Source: Gammaproteobacteria bacterium (GTDB lineage Bacteria; Pseudomonadota; Gammaproteobacteria; Steroidobacterales; Steroidobacteraceae). Taken from it: a stretch of 64,000 bases of DNA. How positions within the stretch are numbered: position 1 is the stretch's first letter; each line of letters begins with the position of its first letter. The stretch lies in contig JANYFY010000029.1 in NCBI GenBank assembly GCA_025359565.1, positions 62,001 to 126,000 on the forward strand. Reading direction: 5' to 3'. Below the pieces are notes generated by a model. It searched no databases. It was not told the origin of the DNA and worked only from the letters and a program-made list of their open reading frames with translations. This document shows, piece by piece, positions 52,920-61,973 of the stretch. The position numbers were made by a program, and so were the translations under genes.

Positions 52920-54629
52920 TTAGCGCCGCACTAAAACTCGCCGGGAAAAACGCGTAATCTCATGCATCGGCAGGCCTTGAGCTTGAAACCGAGCCCAAGT
53001 TGAGTCCGGCATGATCGCATACCCGTTCGCAAGCGTCCGCCAAACGTGCGTAAACTCCTGCACGGTAGCCATACCTTTTTGCGGTTCTTGACCTAATCCT
53101 AGGGCAAATTCATCGTGGTAATCCACCAGAACTACCGGTTGCTTCAAATAGAAAGGTAAGGATTGAGCATAGGTTTGCACGGCAAACACCGGCGCCGCAC
53201 CCGTAGAGCTCGAGCGGATCGCCATCGCCATCTCTCTTGCGCTAAAAAAACGCTCCGCCCCCGCACCTGCCAGCAAAATACTAACGCTCACGAAAAACCA
53301 TGCGCCGCACAGTAAAGTTCGCGCTATACCTACCCGCCGCATTTCAACCGGCTGCCATGCAAGCACAAGGCAAAACCCTGCAACGACGGCCAGAAAAATC
53401 CCGCTGAAGGTTAATATTGGGTGTAATTGGTAAGCTAATGGACGATCCGCGACCGAACTCCAACGGGCACTTGCGTACACCAATATCCCGACGGCGGCGC
53501 TTAGCGACAGTGCAGAACCCAGGGCCGTACTGACGCGACTCTCACCTAAACTCGGGGCCGAACATAACAACGCCAAGGCCGGCACCACCGGCAATATGTA
53601 GGGAATTAGTTTTGAGTCGGACAGGGAAAAAAACACCATCACAAATACACACCAAACCCACAACACGCGCTCTGCGTCAAAGCGACCCCGTGACGAGGAT
53701 TTTTTTAAAGTCTTCCACAAGGCTCGCACCGCGTCGACTAGCCAGGGCAGCACTCCGACTATCAGTACAACAACGAAAAACCACCACGGCTCTGTGCGAT
53801 GTTCGATGGGCGTCAGAAACCGCTGGAAGTGTTCGCGCACAAAAAAGAATTGCAGGAACTCATTATTGGCGCGCGCTGCCAGAATAAACCAGGGTGATGC
53901 AATCAGTAAAAACAGCGCCAGACCCCAGCGTATATTCAGGAACCTAAGCATTTCGCGATCACGCTGCCAAAACCCATAAAGTACCAAAGTAGCGCCGGGA
54001 ATCAACACGCCGATTAATCCTTTAGTCAGTACCGCAAGCGCCATAAAAACCCAACATCCGAGCATCCACAAACGCCAGGGACGCGGCGTGGGCAATTCGC
54101 GCTGCATTTGCGCCAGCAGAAAACACGCAAGCGCACCCAGCAACAAAAAACTCATCGACATATCGAGGGTCAACTGATGGCCTAATAAAACGAATAGTAC
54201 CGAGCCTGCGGTAAGCATTAGCGCTTTGAGACCCGCATCAAAACCCCACAATCGACGACCCACAAAAAAGACCACACCCAAAGACAAATATCCGGTGACC
54301 CCGGTCCAGAGGCGTGCGATCCCTTCACTCTCGCCAAATAACCGGAAGGCCAGTGCAGTGATCCAATACTGCAACGGTGGCTTTTCTAGATAAATGAGCC
54401 CGTTAAGATGCGGAATCACCCTATCACCCTCAAGCATCTCGCGCGGAATTTCCGCGTAGCGACCTTCGTCGGGATCATAGAGTGCACGGCCAGTTAGCAG
54501 CCCAAACCAAACAATAGTGAATATCAACGCCGCGATTGCGAGCATGCCACGGCCAAAGTGGTGATGATGCTGATGGTGGTGGTGAGAATGGATTGGTACC
54601 ATGGGACAAGTATGGCATTTCAACTGCAT
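52920..54629 (-). CDS. ArnT-family membrane glycosyltransferase with His-rich N terminus
   Basis: The protein of about 569 residues is a GT-C enzyme with about 12 helices. The first periplasmic loop carries ALYDPDEGRYAEIPREML (about 50), including the DE-R residues typical of ArnT, and LNGLIYLEKPPLQYWITA (about 75). ArnT-like enzymes move an undecaprenyl-linked sugar onto lipid A or another acceptor. The N terminus holds HSHHHHQHHHHFGRG, a likely metal-binding stretch. The start may be ATG 54629 or ATG 54602. Either way it is head-to-head with the MFS gene, with almost no space for promoters. Confidence 0.85.
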   Translation of the reverse strand: MQLKCHTCPMVPIHSHHHHQHHHHFGRGMLAIAALIFTIVWFGLLTGRALYDPDEGRYAEIPREMLEGDRVIPHLNGLIYLEKPPLQYWITALAFRLFGESEGIARLWTGVTGYLSLGVVFFVGRRLWGFDAGLKALMLTAGSVLFVLLGHQLTLDMSMSFLLLGALACFLLAQMQRELPTPRPWRLWMLGCWVFMALAVLTKGLIGVLIPGATLVLYGFWQRDREMLRFLNIRWGLALFLLIASPWFILAARANNEFLQFFFVREHFQRFLTPIEHRTEPWWFFVVVLIVGVLPWLVDAVRALWKTLKKSSSRGRFDAERVLWVWCVFVMVFFSLSDSKLIPYILPVVPALALLCSAPSLGESRVSTALGSALSLSAAVGILVYASARWSSVADRPLAYQLHPILTFSGIFLAVVAGFCLVLAWQPVEMRRVGIARTLLCGAWFFVSVSILLAGAGAERFFSAREMAMAIRSSSTGAAPVFAVQTYAQSLPFYLKQPVVLVDYHDEFALGLGQEPQKGMATVQEFTHVWRTLANGYAIMPDSTWARFQAQGLPMHEITRFSRRVLVRR

Positions 54630-55862
54630 AAAACCCCACAACGCTTCGCTAATTTTAGCTTAGGCATACTCGCGCTGGTCAATTTATTCAACTACATGGA
54701 TCGTTATGTGGTGTCGGCTTTATTCGAGAGCTTGAAGCACTCTAAATTGGCGCTAAGTGATTTGCAGTTGGGGCTATTGATGCCCAGTTTCTTGCTGGTT
54801 TATATGTTCTCGGCGCCTATTTTCGGTGCACTCGGCGATAGCCGCTCAAGGCCACGACTCATCGCTTTTGGGGTCGTCGTCTGGAGTTTGGCCACCAGCT
54901 TATCCGCATTTGCCGGTAGCTATTTAAGCTTGATGCTGGCGCGTGGCGTCGTGGGCGTGGGCGAGGCGGCCTATGGCACGATTGCCCCCGCACTATTAGC
55001 CGACTATTTTCCACTACGTCAGCGCGGCCGAGTGATGGCGATATTTTTTTGCGCCATTCCGGTCGGCGCCGCTTTCGGCTATATCGTGGGCGGCTTGATG
55101 GACGCGCACTATGGCTGGAGGTCCGCGTTTTTCGTCGCGGGCGTTCCCGGCATTGTGCTGGCAGCGCTATGCTGGAAATTACGCGATCCCCCTCGAGGCG
55201 GGCAAGAGGCCGAGGAATTGCGGTCTGCCCCGCAAGGTGCCGCCTATCGCAGCTTGCTTGGCAACAAACCCTATGTATTAAATGTACTAGGGTACACAGC
55301 CTACACATTTGCGGTGGGCGGACTGGCGTCCTGGATGCCAGCGTTTTTAGAGCGAGTCCGCGGCTTATCACACGCCGAAGCCGCTGTAAATTTCGGAAGT
55401 ATCGTGGTCGCGACGGGTTTTGTAGGCACTTTTGCGGGCGGCTGGCTTGGCGACTACTTGGCTCGCCACTCTCGCTCGGCCTACCTATGGCTATCAGCGC
55501 TTGCGACCCTGGCAGCAGTGCCATTTGTGTGGGGCGCATTGACAACGCACTCCCATACTCTTTACACCGTATGGATGGTGATCGCCGAGCTACTCTTGTT
55601 TCTGTCGACGGGCCCTGTCAATGCGGCAACCATTAATCTGGTCTCTCCGAGTGTGCGAGCCACGGCACTCGCCTTGCAGGTGTTCTTTATTCACCTACTC
55701 GGAGACGTCATTTCGCCACCGTTAATTGGCGCAATTTCGGATGCGACCTCGTTGTCGGATGGCGTCAAAATTGTGCCGCTCGCCGTCATGATCGCGGGAA
55801 TTATCTGGGCCTTTGCGGCCTACGCCTCGCGCGTCAGATCTACGCCTCACGTGCCAGGTTAA
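54612..55862 (+). CDS. MFS transporter, spinster-like
   Basis: The 416-residue protein has 12 hydrophobic helices and the MFS loop motif GALGDSRSRPRLIAFGVVVW (about 78). NLFNYMDRYVVSALFES near residue 24 is typical of the spinster/Spns and hexuronate-like group. RGVVGVGEAAYGTIAPAL (about 110) is motif-C-like. Spinster homologues carry lysolipids, sugars or organic anions; the substrate is unknown here. ATG 54612 is the likely start, 9-17 bases from the divergent ArnT start. Its 3' end overlaps malQ by 23 bases, tail to tail. Confidence 0.88.
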   Translation: MAFQLHKTPQRFANFSLGILALVNLFNYMDRYVVSALFESLKHSKLALSDLQLGLLMPSFLLVYMFSAPIFGALGDSRSRPRLIAFGVVVWSLATSLSAFAGSYLSLMLARGVVGVGEAAYGTIAPALLADYFPLRQRGRVMAIFFCAIPVGAAFGYIVGGLMDAHYGWRSAFFVAGVPGIVLAALCWKLRDPPRGGQEAEELRSAPQGAAYRSLLGNKPYVLNVLGYTAYTFAVGGLASWMPAFLERVRGLSHAEAAVNFGSIVVATGFVGTFAGGWLGDYLARHSRSAYLWLSALATLAAVPFVWGALTTHSHTLYTVWMVIAELLLFLSTGPVNAATINLVSPSVRATALALQVFFIHLLGDVISPPLIGAISDATSLSDGVKIVPLAVMIAGIIWAFAAYASRVRSTPHVPG

Positions 55863-58023
55863 TCTCGGCTAAATGACGTTGTATATCCTCGCGCGCCATG
55901 ATCTGCTCGATATTCGTCGTTATCTTTCTCTGCCAGTTAGGGTATTCGCCATCGGTGCCCGGGACATTTACGGGATCCGCCATTCCCAATAAATCCTCAA
56001 GCTGAAAACAGGCCAAATGGGCTTTGGTACGCGCCAAATACAAATGTAAAGCCTCGGTCAGTTGCAGAGTAAAATCTTGATACGCATTTTCAGGGCTTGT
56101 CGGCGTCAATCCTTGCGCTTGCAACGCGACCATTAGTGCCACTCGGTCGGTGTCTCGCTCGCGTCTAACTTCGGCTTCACTTTCAATGCTAGGATACAAA
56201 TCTAATCGCCGACGCAGCTCTAGATCACGTCCCTCCCAAAAACCTCTTAACGTCGGCATATCATGAGTGGTCACGGTGGCAAGCGCTCGCGGCGCATACT
56301 CAAGAGGCGTGCGGAATCGTCCGTCTTGCTTCTCAAACAACAACACTTTGTAATGATATAGGCCATACTGCGGCATGGCATGACGCATTTCATCCGGTAC
56401 CACGCCAAGGTCCTCACCGACCACCAAACACCGATTGCGCACGCTTTCTAAAGCGAGCACCGCTAGCAATTGATGATGCGGATAATGGACGTATAAACCC
56501 TGTGCCGACGAGTAGCCTCCCGCTACCCACCACAAGCGAAATAAAGACATAACATGATCTAAACGCAGCGCTCCAAAGTTGCGCATATTATTGCTAATCA
56601 GTCGCACAAATCCTTGCAGATGATCGGCTTGCATTCTCAGCGGATCACAAGGCGGTATCCCCCATCCCTGCCCCTTAAGCGCGAGCGGATCCGGCGGCGC
56701 GCCAATTTGTGCATTCAATACATACTCATTGCGCGCAGCCCAAGTCTCAGAACCCGACCGGTTTGCGCCGACCGCATAATCCCCATACAGCCCAATAGGC
56801 ATACCTAACTCTCGTGCAAGCGCTTGCACACCAGTAAGTTGAGCCTGCGCTAGCCACTGTAAATACAGAAAGTAACCCACAGACTTAGACTCGGTCTGCG
56901 CAAAACGAGTCACGGCCTCGCTAGCCGAGTCGTGAAACTCCTGCGGCCAATTCATCCAACCGGACGCCGAATCGAGGTTTTTACAAAAATGACGATCCAA
57001 TGCATCAAACAGCGCATGCAGGCTTAGCGCTCGGCCCCCTGCTTGCACAAAATTCCTAAATTCAAGAGCACGCGGTGTGTCAAGGGTCAAATGTTTCAAA
57101 CAAAACTCGCCATATAACTTCTCAAGGATCTCGAACTTAAGCGCCGCCACGCCGACGTAATCCACATGGGAAGCCGCGCGCAACACTTTTAACTGCGTCG
57201 CAAATTCATCACATGACACACGCGTTTGAGCCGCAACGCAGGTTTGAAATTCTTCTACCTGCGGCACGGCAATGTATAAAACATTGAGGAAGTGTCGATT
57301 CGAAGCACTGTAGGGACTGCAGCGCTCAGGGGCTGCGGGGGCCAAAGCGTGTAATGGATTTAACGCAATAAACGCCGCACCCTGCGGGGCTAAATCCGCA
57401 ATCATTTGCCGCAAATCCTGGAAATCACCCATTCCCCAATTGCCAGCGGAGCGTAAGGTATATAGCTGCACGGCCAAGCCCCACAAGCGCTTACCTTGAA
57501 CGATCGAAACAGGTTCAAAGCAATCCTTAAGCGACACTATTAGTTTGCAATATCCAGTATTCTCCGTAGTCATCTGGATAAATAACTCGTGATAGCCTGC
57601 GGATAATTCGTAAGGTAATTCAAAACGCCGCCGTGTCATACCCACTCCATCCACCTCACCACGCCAAATTTCGACACACCGGTCCAGCGTCATTGTGTCT
57701 TGAGTTTGCGCGCCACTCTCCATGCGTAGTGTCCAAACCAAGGGGTGATGCAAATCGCTCACAGCCACATTAAGATCAACATCAACGCGAGTACTGCGCG
57801 TGCTGATCACGGACGGCATGAATCTAAATGAATGCTGTTTCTCGGAACTTTTTAGAGTTGCAGCGAGTTCCGCTGAACTATCGATGCTACAACCCATGGC
57901 GCGCAAAATAGCCGCTTTTATATCGACCCCGAAATACTGCAATTCCCCACGGTAGTTGTGGTAAGCGTCGCCAATACCGCGTAATCGAGCAAGTTTTTCA
58001 ATTGATTCCGTGTCCATTCTCAA
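55840..58023 (-). CDS. malQ: 4-alpha-glucanotransferase (amylomaltase)
   Basis: The 727-residue protein is a GH77 enzyme with an N-terminal beta domain, as in E. coli MalQ. Catalytic regions are ALRLDHVMSLFRLWW (nucleophile Asp, about 483), VVGEDLGVVPDEM (acid/base Glu, about 530) and VTTHDMPTLRGFWEG (transition-state Asp, about 578). RLWGLAVQLYTLRSAGNWGM opens the catalytic domain near residue 180. It rearranges malto-oligosaccharides released by debranching and phosphorolysis. It is the last gene of the glg operon, with a four-base overlap with glgX. Confidence 0.96.
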   Translation of the reverse strand: MRMDTESIEKLARLRGIGDAYHNYRGELQYFGVDIKAAILRAMGCSIDSSAELAATLKSSEKQHSFRFMPSVISTRSTRVDVDLNVAVSDLHHPLVWTLRMESGAQTQDTMTLDRCVEIWRGEVDGVGMTRRRFELPYELSAGYHELFIQMTTENTGYCKLIVSLKDCFEPVSIVQGKRLWGLAVQLYTLRSAGNWGMGDFQDLRQMIADLAPQGAAFIALNPLHALAPAAPERCSPYSASNRHFLNVLYIAVPQVEEFQTCVAAQTRVSCDEFATQLKVLRAASHVDYVGVAALKFEILEKLYGEFCLKHLTLDTPRALEFRNFVQAGGRALSLHALFDALDRHFCKNLDSASGWMNWPQEFHDSASEAVTRFAQTESKSVGYFLYLQWLAQAQLTGVQALARELGMPIGLYGDYAVGANRSGSETWAARNEYVLNAQIGAPPDPLALKGQGWGIPPCDPLRMQADHLQGFVRLISNNMRNFGALRLDHVMSLFRLWWVAGGYSSAQGLYVHYPHHQLLAVLALESVRNRCLVVGEDLGVVPDEMRHAMPQYGLYHYKVLLFEKQDGRFRTPLEYAPRALATVTTHDMPTLRGFWEGRDLELRRRLDLYPSIESEAEVRRERDTDRVALMVALQAQGLTPTSPENAYQDFTLQLTEALHLYLARTKAHLACFQLEDLLGMADPVNVPGTDGEYPNWQRKITTNIEQIMAREDIQRHLAEINLAREA

Positions 58024-60041
58024 ATTTCCAACAGCACGACGCTATTAAGCTCCATGTGATAACTGCCAATGCTCGCACTAAATGCCTCTGAACTCTCCCG
58101 CGCGGTGTCAAATCGAACGATACACCGTTCACCTTGAATTTCAGGTAATTGAAATTCGACCGCATTGGGTGCTGCATTTAACAAAAGCAGTATTTGGGTC
58201 GCGCTTTTACTTTGATCAGCACCATTATTTTTTCCGAACCATAATCCTATAGTACGTAAGCTCGCGTCTTGCCAGTCTTGGGAGGACATTTCGCCACCGC
58301 GCGCATGCAACCAACTCACGTCCTTAGCCACGCCGGCAATATTCACTCCTTTGAGAAAAGTCTCGCGCCGAAATTCTTCGCGCTCGCGACGAATTCCGGT
58401 AAGCAATCGCACGAATTTGACGAGTTCTCGTTGCTCCTCAAGAAGCCGCCAATCGACCCACGATATTTCGTTGTCCTGACAATAGGCGTTGTTATTGCCT
58501 CCTTGAGTACGAGCAAACTCATCGCCCGCCTGCAACATCGGTATGCCTTGCGATAAAAATAATGAAGCTAAAAAATTGCGCATTTGGCGATTACGTAACG
58601 CATTAACTTGTGCATCGATGGTCGGTCCTTCGATACCGGAATTCCAACTTAAATTATTCTCACTTCCATCTGCACCCTGCTCGAGGTTCGCCATATTGTG
58701 TTTGCCGCTATAGGTCACCAAGTCGTTCAGAGTAAAGCCATCGTGCGACGTCAAAAAATTAATGCTAGCCGTCGGCTTGCGACCTGCAAGTCGAAACACA
58801 TCGCTGGATCCGGCCATCCGCTCGGCCAGTTCACCCAAGGTCCCCGCATCCCGTCGCCAAAACGCCCGCAAGGTATCCCGATACCGATCGTTCCACTCGG
58901 ACCAACCGACAGGAAATCGGCCCAGTTGATATCCTCCCAAGCCTACATCCCAAGGTTCTGCGATCATTTTAAGATAAGCCAATGCAGGTTCGGCTCGCAC
59001 GGAGTTAAAAAAAGCAGACTCTTCGTTAAATCCATTGGCATCACGAGCAAGAACCGTGGCGAGGTCAAAACGAAACCCATCGACGTGCATTTCTTCAGCC
59101 CAATACTTAAGACAGTCAATGACTAAATCCCGCACATTCTCTTGCTCACAATTGAGCGTGTTGCCACAACCGCTCATATTTTCATAGTAACGCTTGTCGC
59201 TAGGTAATAAACGATAGTAAATGCAATTGTCGAGGCCGCGTAAGCTTAAAGTAGATCCGGCCTCATTACCTTCAGCCGTGTGATTAAATACCATGTCCAA
59301 AATGACTTCTATGCCTGCTGCGTGTAAGGCCTTTACCATTGTTTTGAACTCTAGTACCGCATCCTCAACCGCGTATTTATTCTCGCAAGAAAACCAAGCT
59401 ACTGTGTTGTAGCCCCAATAATTGCGCAGCCCACGATCGCGCAAGAATTGCTCGCTCACAAAGGACTGGCAAGGCAACAATTCGACCGCTGTGACGCCAA
59501 TGGCTTTCAGATGCTCAATCACTGGAGCGGCGGTGAGTCCTAAATACTTGCCGCGCCAAGCCTGCGGCACTCCCGGATGCAACTGTGTGAATCCTTTGAC
59601 ATGTAATTCGTACAACAGCGTATCGCGCCATAGAATGGAAGGCGGTTTATCGGACCCCCAGTCGAAGTCGGAACTGACGACTTTGCAGCGCGGCGTGCCC
59701 TGAGCCAACGCTCCTTCGGCGCTACCGGTAGTTGCTCGCGCATAGGGATCAATCAGCGCGATGCTGGCATCGAAGCGATGACCATTTTCCGGATCAAATG
59801 GGCCGTGCACGTAATATACGTACTCCAGTGCGCGATCCGCCGTACTTAAGGGCAACAACCCATGCCAAACATCTTGAGTGCGCGCCGGCAAATCAAAACG
59901 CTCGCCCTCCGGTCCACTTTCGGCGTGCCATATGCACACCTCAACTCGGATTGCATGCCGGGAGAAAACTGCAAAATTGACACCCACAGACGTCCGCATC
60001 GCGCCCAGAGGACGCGGCGAGCCGCGCTTAATAGACCTCAC
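58020..60041 (-). CDS. glgX: Glycogen debranching enzyme GlgX
   Basis: The 673-residue protein is a GH13 isoamylase-type enzyme. A CBM48 domain (about 10-110, PLGAMRTSVGVNFAVFSRHA) precedes the barrel, which has DMVFNHTAEG (about 250), GFRFDLATVLARD (nucleophile, about 323), IAEPWDVG (acid/base, about 358) and LTSHDGFTLNDLV (about 425). It removes alpha-1,6 branches from limit dextrin left by GlgP. The GTG start immediately follows the glgB stop. Genes upstream (glgB) and downstream (malQ) are on the same strand with no gaps. Confidence 0.96.
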   Translation of the reverse strand: MRSIKRGSPRPLGAMRTSVGVNFAVFSRHAIRVEVCIWHAESGPEGERFDLPARTQDVWHGLLPLSTADRALEYVYYVHGPFDPENGHRFDASIALIDPYARATTGSAEGALAQGTPRCKVVSSDFDWGSDKPPSILWRDTLLYELHVKGFTQLHPGVPQAWRGKYLGLTAAPVIEHLKAIGVTAVELLPCQSFVSEQFLRDRGLRNYWGYNTVAWFSCENKYAVEDAVLEFKTMVKALHAAGIEVILDMVFNHTAEGNEAGSTLSLRGLDNCIYYRLLPSDKRYYENMSGCGNTLNCEQENVRDLVIDCLKYWAEEMHVDGFRFDLATVLARDANGFNEESAFFNSVRAEPALAYLKMIAEPWDVGLGGYQLGRFPVGWSEWNDRYRDTLRAFWRRDAGTLGELAERMAGSSDVFRLAGRKPTASINFLTSHDGFTLNDLVTYSGKHNMANLEQGADGSENNLSWNSGIEGPTIDAQVNALRNRQMRNFLASLFLSQGIPMLQAGDEFARTQGGNNNAYCQDNEISWVDWRLLEEQRELVKFVRLLTGIRREREEFRRETFLKGVNIAGVAKDVSWLHARGGEMSSQDWQDASLRTIGLWFGKNNGADQSKSATQILLLLNAAPNAVEFQLPEIQGERCIVRFDTARESSEAFSASIGSYHMELNSVVLLEI

Positions 60042-61973
60042 TTATGCGGGCCCCGCGAGTGATCCCACCTCAGCAAAGGGTCCTTTTAAAAACACAGCTG
60101 CGAGCGGCGGTAAGTTCAATTGCAAAGAGGCAGCGCCATTGCGGCCAGGTTCGGCTACCCAATCGATTTGCAGGTTGTAACCGGATCCACCAAAGCGCAC
60201 TTCATCGGAGTCAAATATTTTTCGAAAATTCCCCGCCCCTGGCACCTGGATCACGTATGCCTCGCGCGGCACCGGAGTCGCATTAAATATACAAATCAAC
60301 GGCTCTCCCACATCACCCGCAGTACAGCTGCGCTGAAAAATCCAAACGCTTTCATCGGTGTTATGAAAATCTATCCAACGAAACCCGTTCTGATCACAAT
60401 CGCTGCCGTAGAACTGCGGGCTCGTAGCATACAATTTATTTAATTCGCGGGTGCAATCACGCAATTCTCGATGCGCAGCCTCTTGTAATAAATACCAATC
60501 GATCTGATCGTTCTCGCGCCATTCCTGCCATTGTGCAAACTCCGAACCCATAAACATCAGTTTTTTGCCCGGATGGGCACACATGTAAGCAAGACACAAT
60601 CGGAAATTGGCGCGTTGTTGCCAATTATCCCCCGGCATTTTACTGATCAATGCTCGCTTGCCGTGTACGACCTCATCGTGCGAGATGGGTAAAATGAAAT
60701 TCTCTGACCACGCGTACACAAACGAGAAAGTCACCAATTGCTGATTAAAGCGACGGTACGCGGGATCAAGTTGCATGTACTTTAACGTATCGTTCATCCA
60801 TCCCATATTCCATTTGAAATTAAAACCGAGTCCGCCATGTTCCGGTGGGCGAGTAACGCCGGCAAATGACGTTGACTCTTCAGCAATGGTCAGCGCACCG
60901 GGAAAATTGCGATGCACTGTATTGTTCATTTGACGCAAAAATTCAACTGCTTCTATGTTTTCCCGACCCCCGTAGCGATTAGGCAACCATTCGCCGGGAT
61001 TGCGGCTGTAATCTAAATATAGCATTGAAGCGACCGCATCGACTCGCAGCCCGTCGATGTGATAGTAATCTAACCAGTACAGAGCATTCGCAGTTAGAAA
61101 ATTTCGTACTTCGTGGCGACCATAATTAAAAATTTTAGTGCCCCAATCCTTATGCTCACCCATTCTAGAATCAGCGTGCTCATACAGCGCAGTGCCATCA
61201 AATCGCACCAAGCCATTATCATCGCGTGGAAAATGACCGGGCACCCAATCCAAAATCACGCCAACACCGGCGCGATGACAGCAATCCACAAAATACATCA
61301 GATCTCGAGGCGAGCCGTGCCTTGCACTAGGTGCGTAATAGCCGGTGACTTGGTAGCCCCATGAGGCATCAAGTGGATGCTCGGCCACGCCCATCAATTC
61401 AATATGCGTATAACCCAAGTCCAGCACGTAAGGAATAAGCTGCGTCGCAGCCTCATGCCAACTCATGAAAGGCGGCGTGCGCTGATCCCAAGGTCGTCGC
61501 CAAGACGCTAAATGAACTTCGTAAGCGTTAAGCGGCTGCCTTAGCGGGTTGTTTTGCGATCGAGATTGCATCCAATCCTGGTCACTCCACGGAAATCCAT
61601 CGATGACCGTCACTATCGAAGCATTCTCCGGTCGCAATTGCATACCAAACCCATAAGGGTCGGACTTTAAAAATAATTGGTCGGGAGTGCGGATCTCATA
61701 TTTATAAATGCACCCCTCTCCCACCTCCGGAATTAGCAACTCCCATATGCCGGACGAGCCGCGGCCTTGCATGACATGTTGATCGCCGTTCCACTGATTA
61801 AACGGCCCCACTACACTAACGCGTTCAGCATTCGGCGCCCATACCGCGAAACGGGTGCCTGATTTCCGATTTGCGTGCGAAGTCAAATGCGCGCCTAATT
61901 TTTGATAAATGCGCTCGTGTCGACCCTCGCCGAACAGATACAGATCGAAGTCTGAGAGTGCGTCGCTACTCAT
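60042..61973 (-). CDS. glgB: 1,4-alpha-glucan branching enzyme GlgB
   Basis: The 643-residue protein has a CBM48 domain (about 20-130, with FAVWAPNAERVSVVGPFNQW), then the GH13 barrel with DWVPGHFPRD, GLRVDAVASMLYLDYSR (nucleophile, about 313), TIAEESTSF (acid/base, about 366) and PISHDEVVHGK (about 432). It lacks the extra N-terminal N1 domain of enteric GlgB, so it is the shorter type. ATG 61973 overlaps the glgP stop as ATGA; an upstream TTG at 61994 is not needed. It creates alpha-1,6 branches in glycogen. Confidence 0.96.
   Translation of the reverse strand: MSSDALSDFDLYLFGEGRHERIYQKLGAHLTSHANRKSGTRFAVWAPNAERVSVVGPFNQWNGDQHVMQGRGSSGIWELLIPEVGEGCIYKYEIRTPDQLFLKSDPYGFGMQLRPENASIVTVIDGFPWSDQDWMQSRSQNNPLRQPLNAYEVHLASWRRPWDQRTPPFMSWHEAATQLIPYVLDLGYTHIELMGVAEHPLDASWGYQVTGYYAPSARHGSPRDLMYFVDCCHRAGVGVILDWVPGHFPRDDNGLVRFDGTALYEHADSRMGEHKDWGTKIFNYGRHEVRNFLTANALYWLDYYHIDGLRVDAVASMLYLDYSRNPGEWLPNRYGGRENIEAVEFLRQMNNTVHRNFPGALTIAEESTSFAGVTRPPEHGGLGFNFKWNMGWMNDTLKYMQLDPAYRRFNQQLVTFSFVYAWSENFILPISHDEVVHGKRALISKMPGDNWQQRANFRLCLAYMCAHPGKKLMFMGSEFAQWQEWRENDQIDWYLLQEAAHRELRDCTRELNKLYATSPQFYGSDCDQNGFRWIDFHNTDESVWIFQRSCTAGDVGEPLICIFNATPVPREAYVIQVPGAGNFRKIFDSDEVRFGGSGYNLQIDWVAEPGRNGAASLQLNLPPLAAVFLKGPFAEVGSLAGPA

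Noticed and set aside
54859-55545. 228-residue frame antisense to the MFS gene
   Set aside because: It lies wholly within the MFS coding region, is Arg/Pro/Ser-rich as expected of a shadow frame, and has no recognisable domain.
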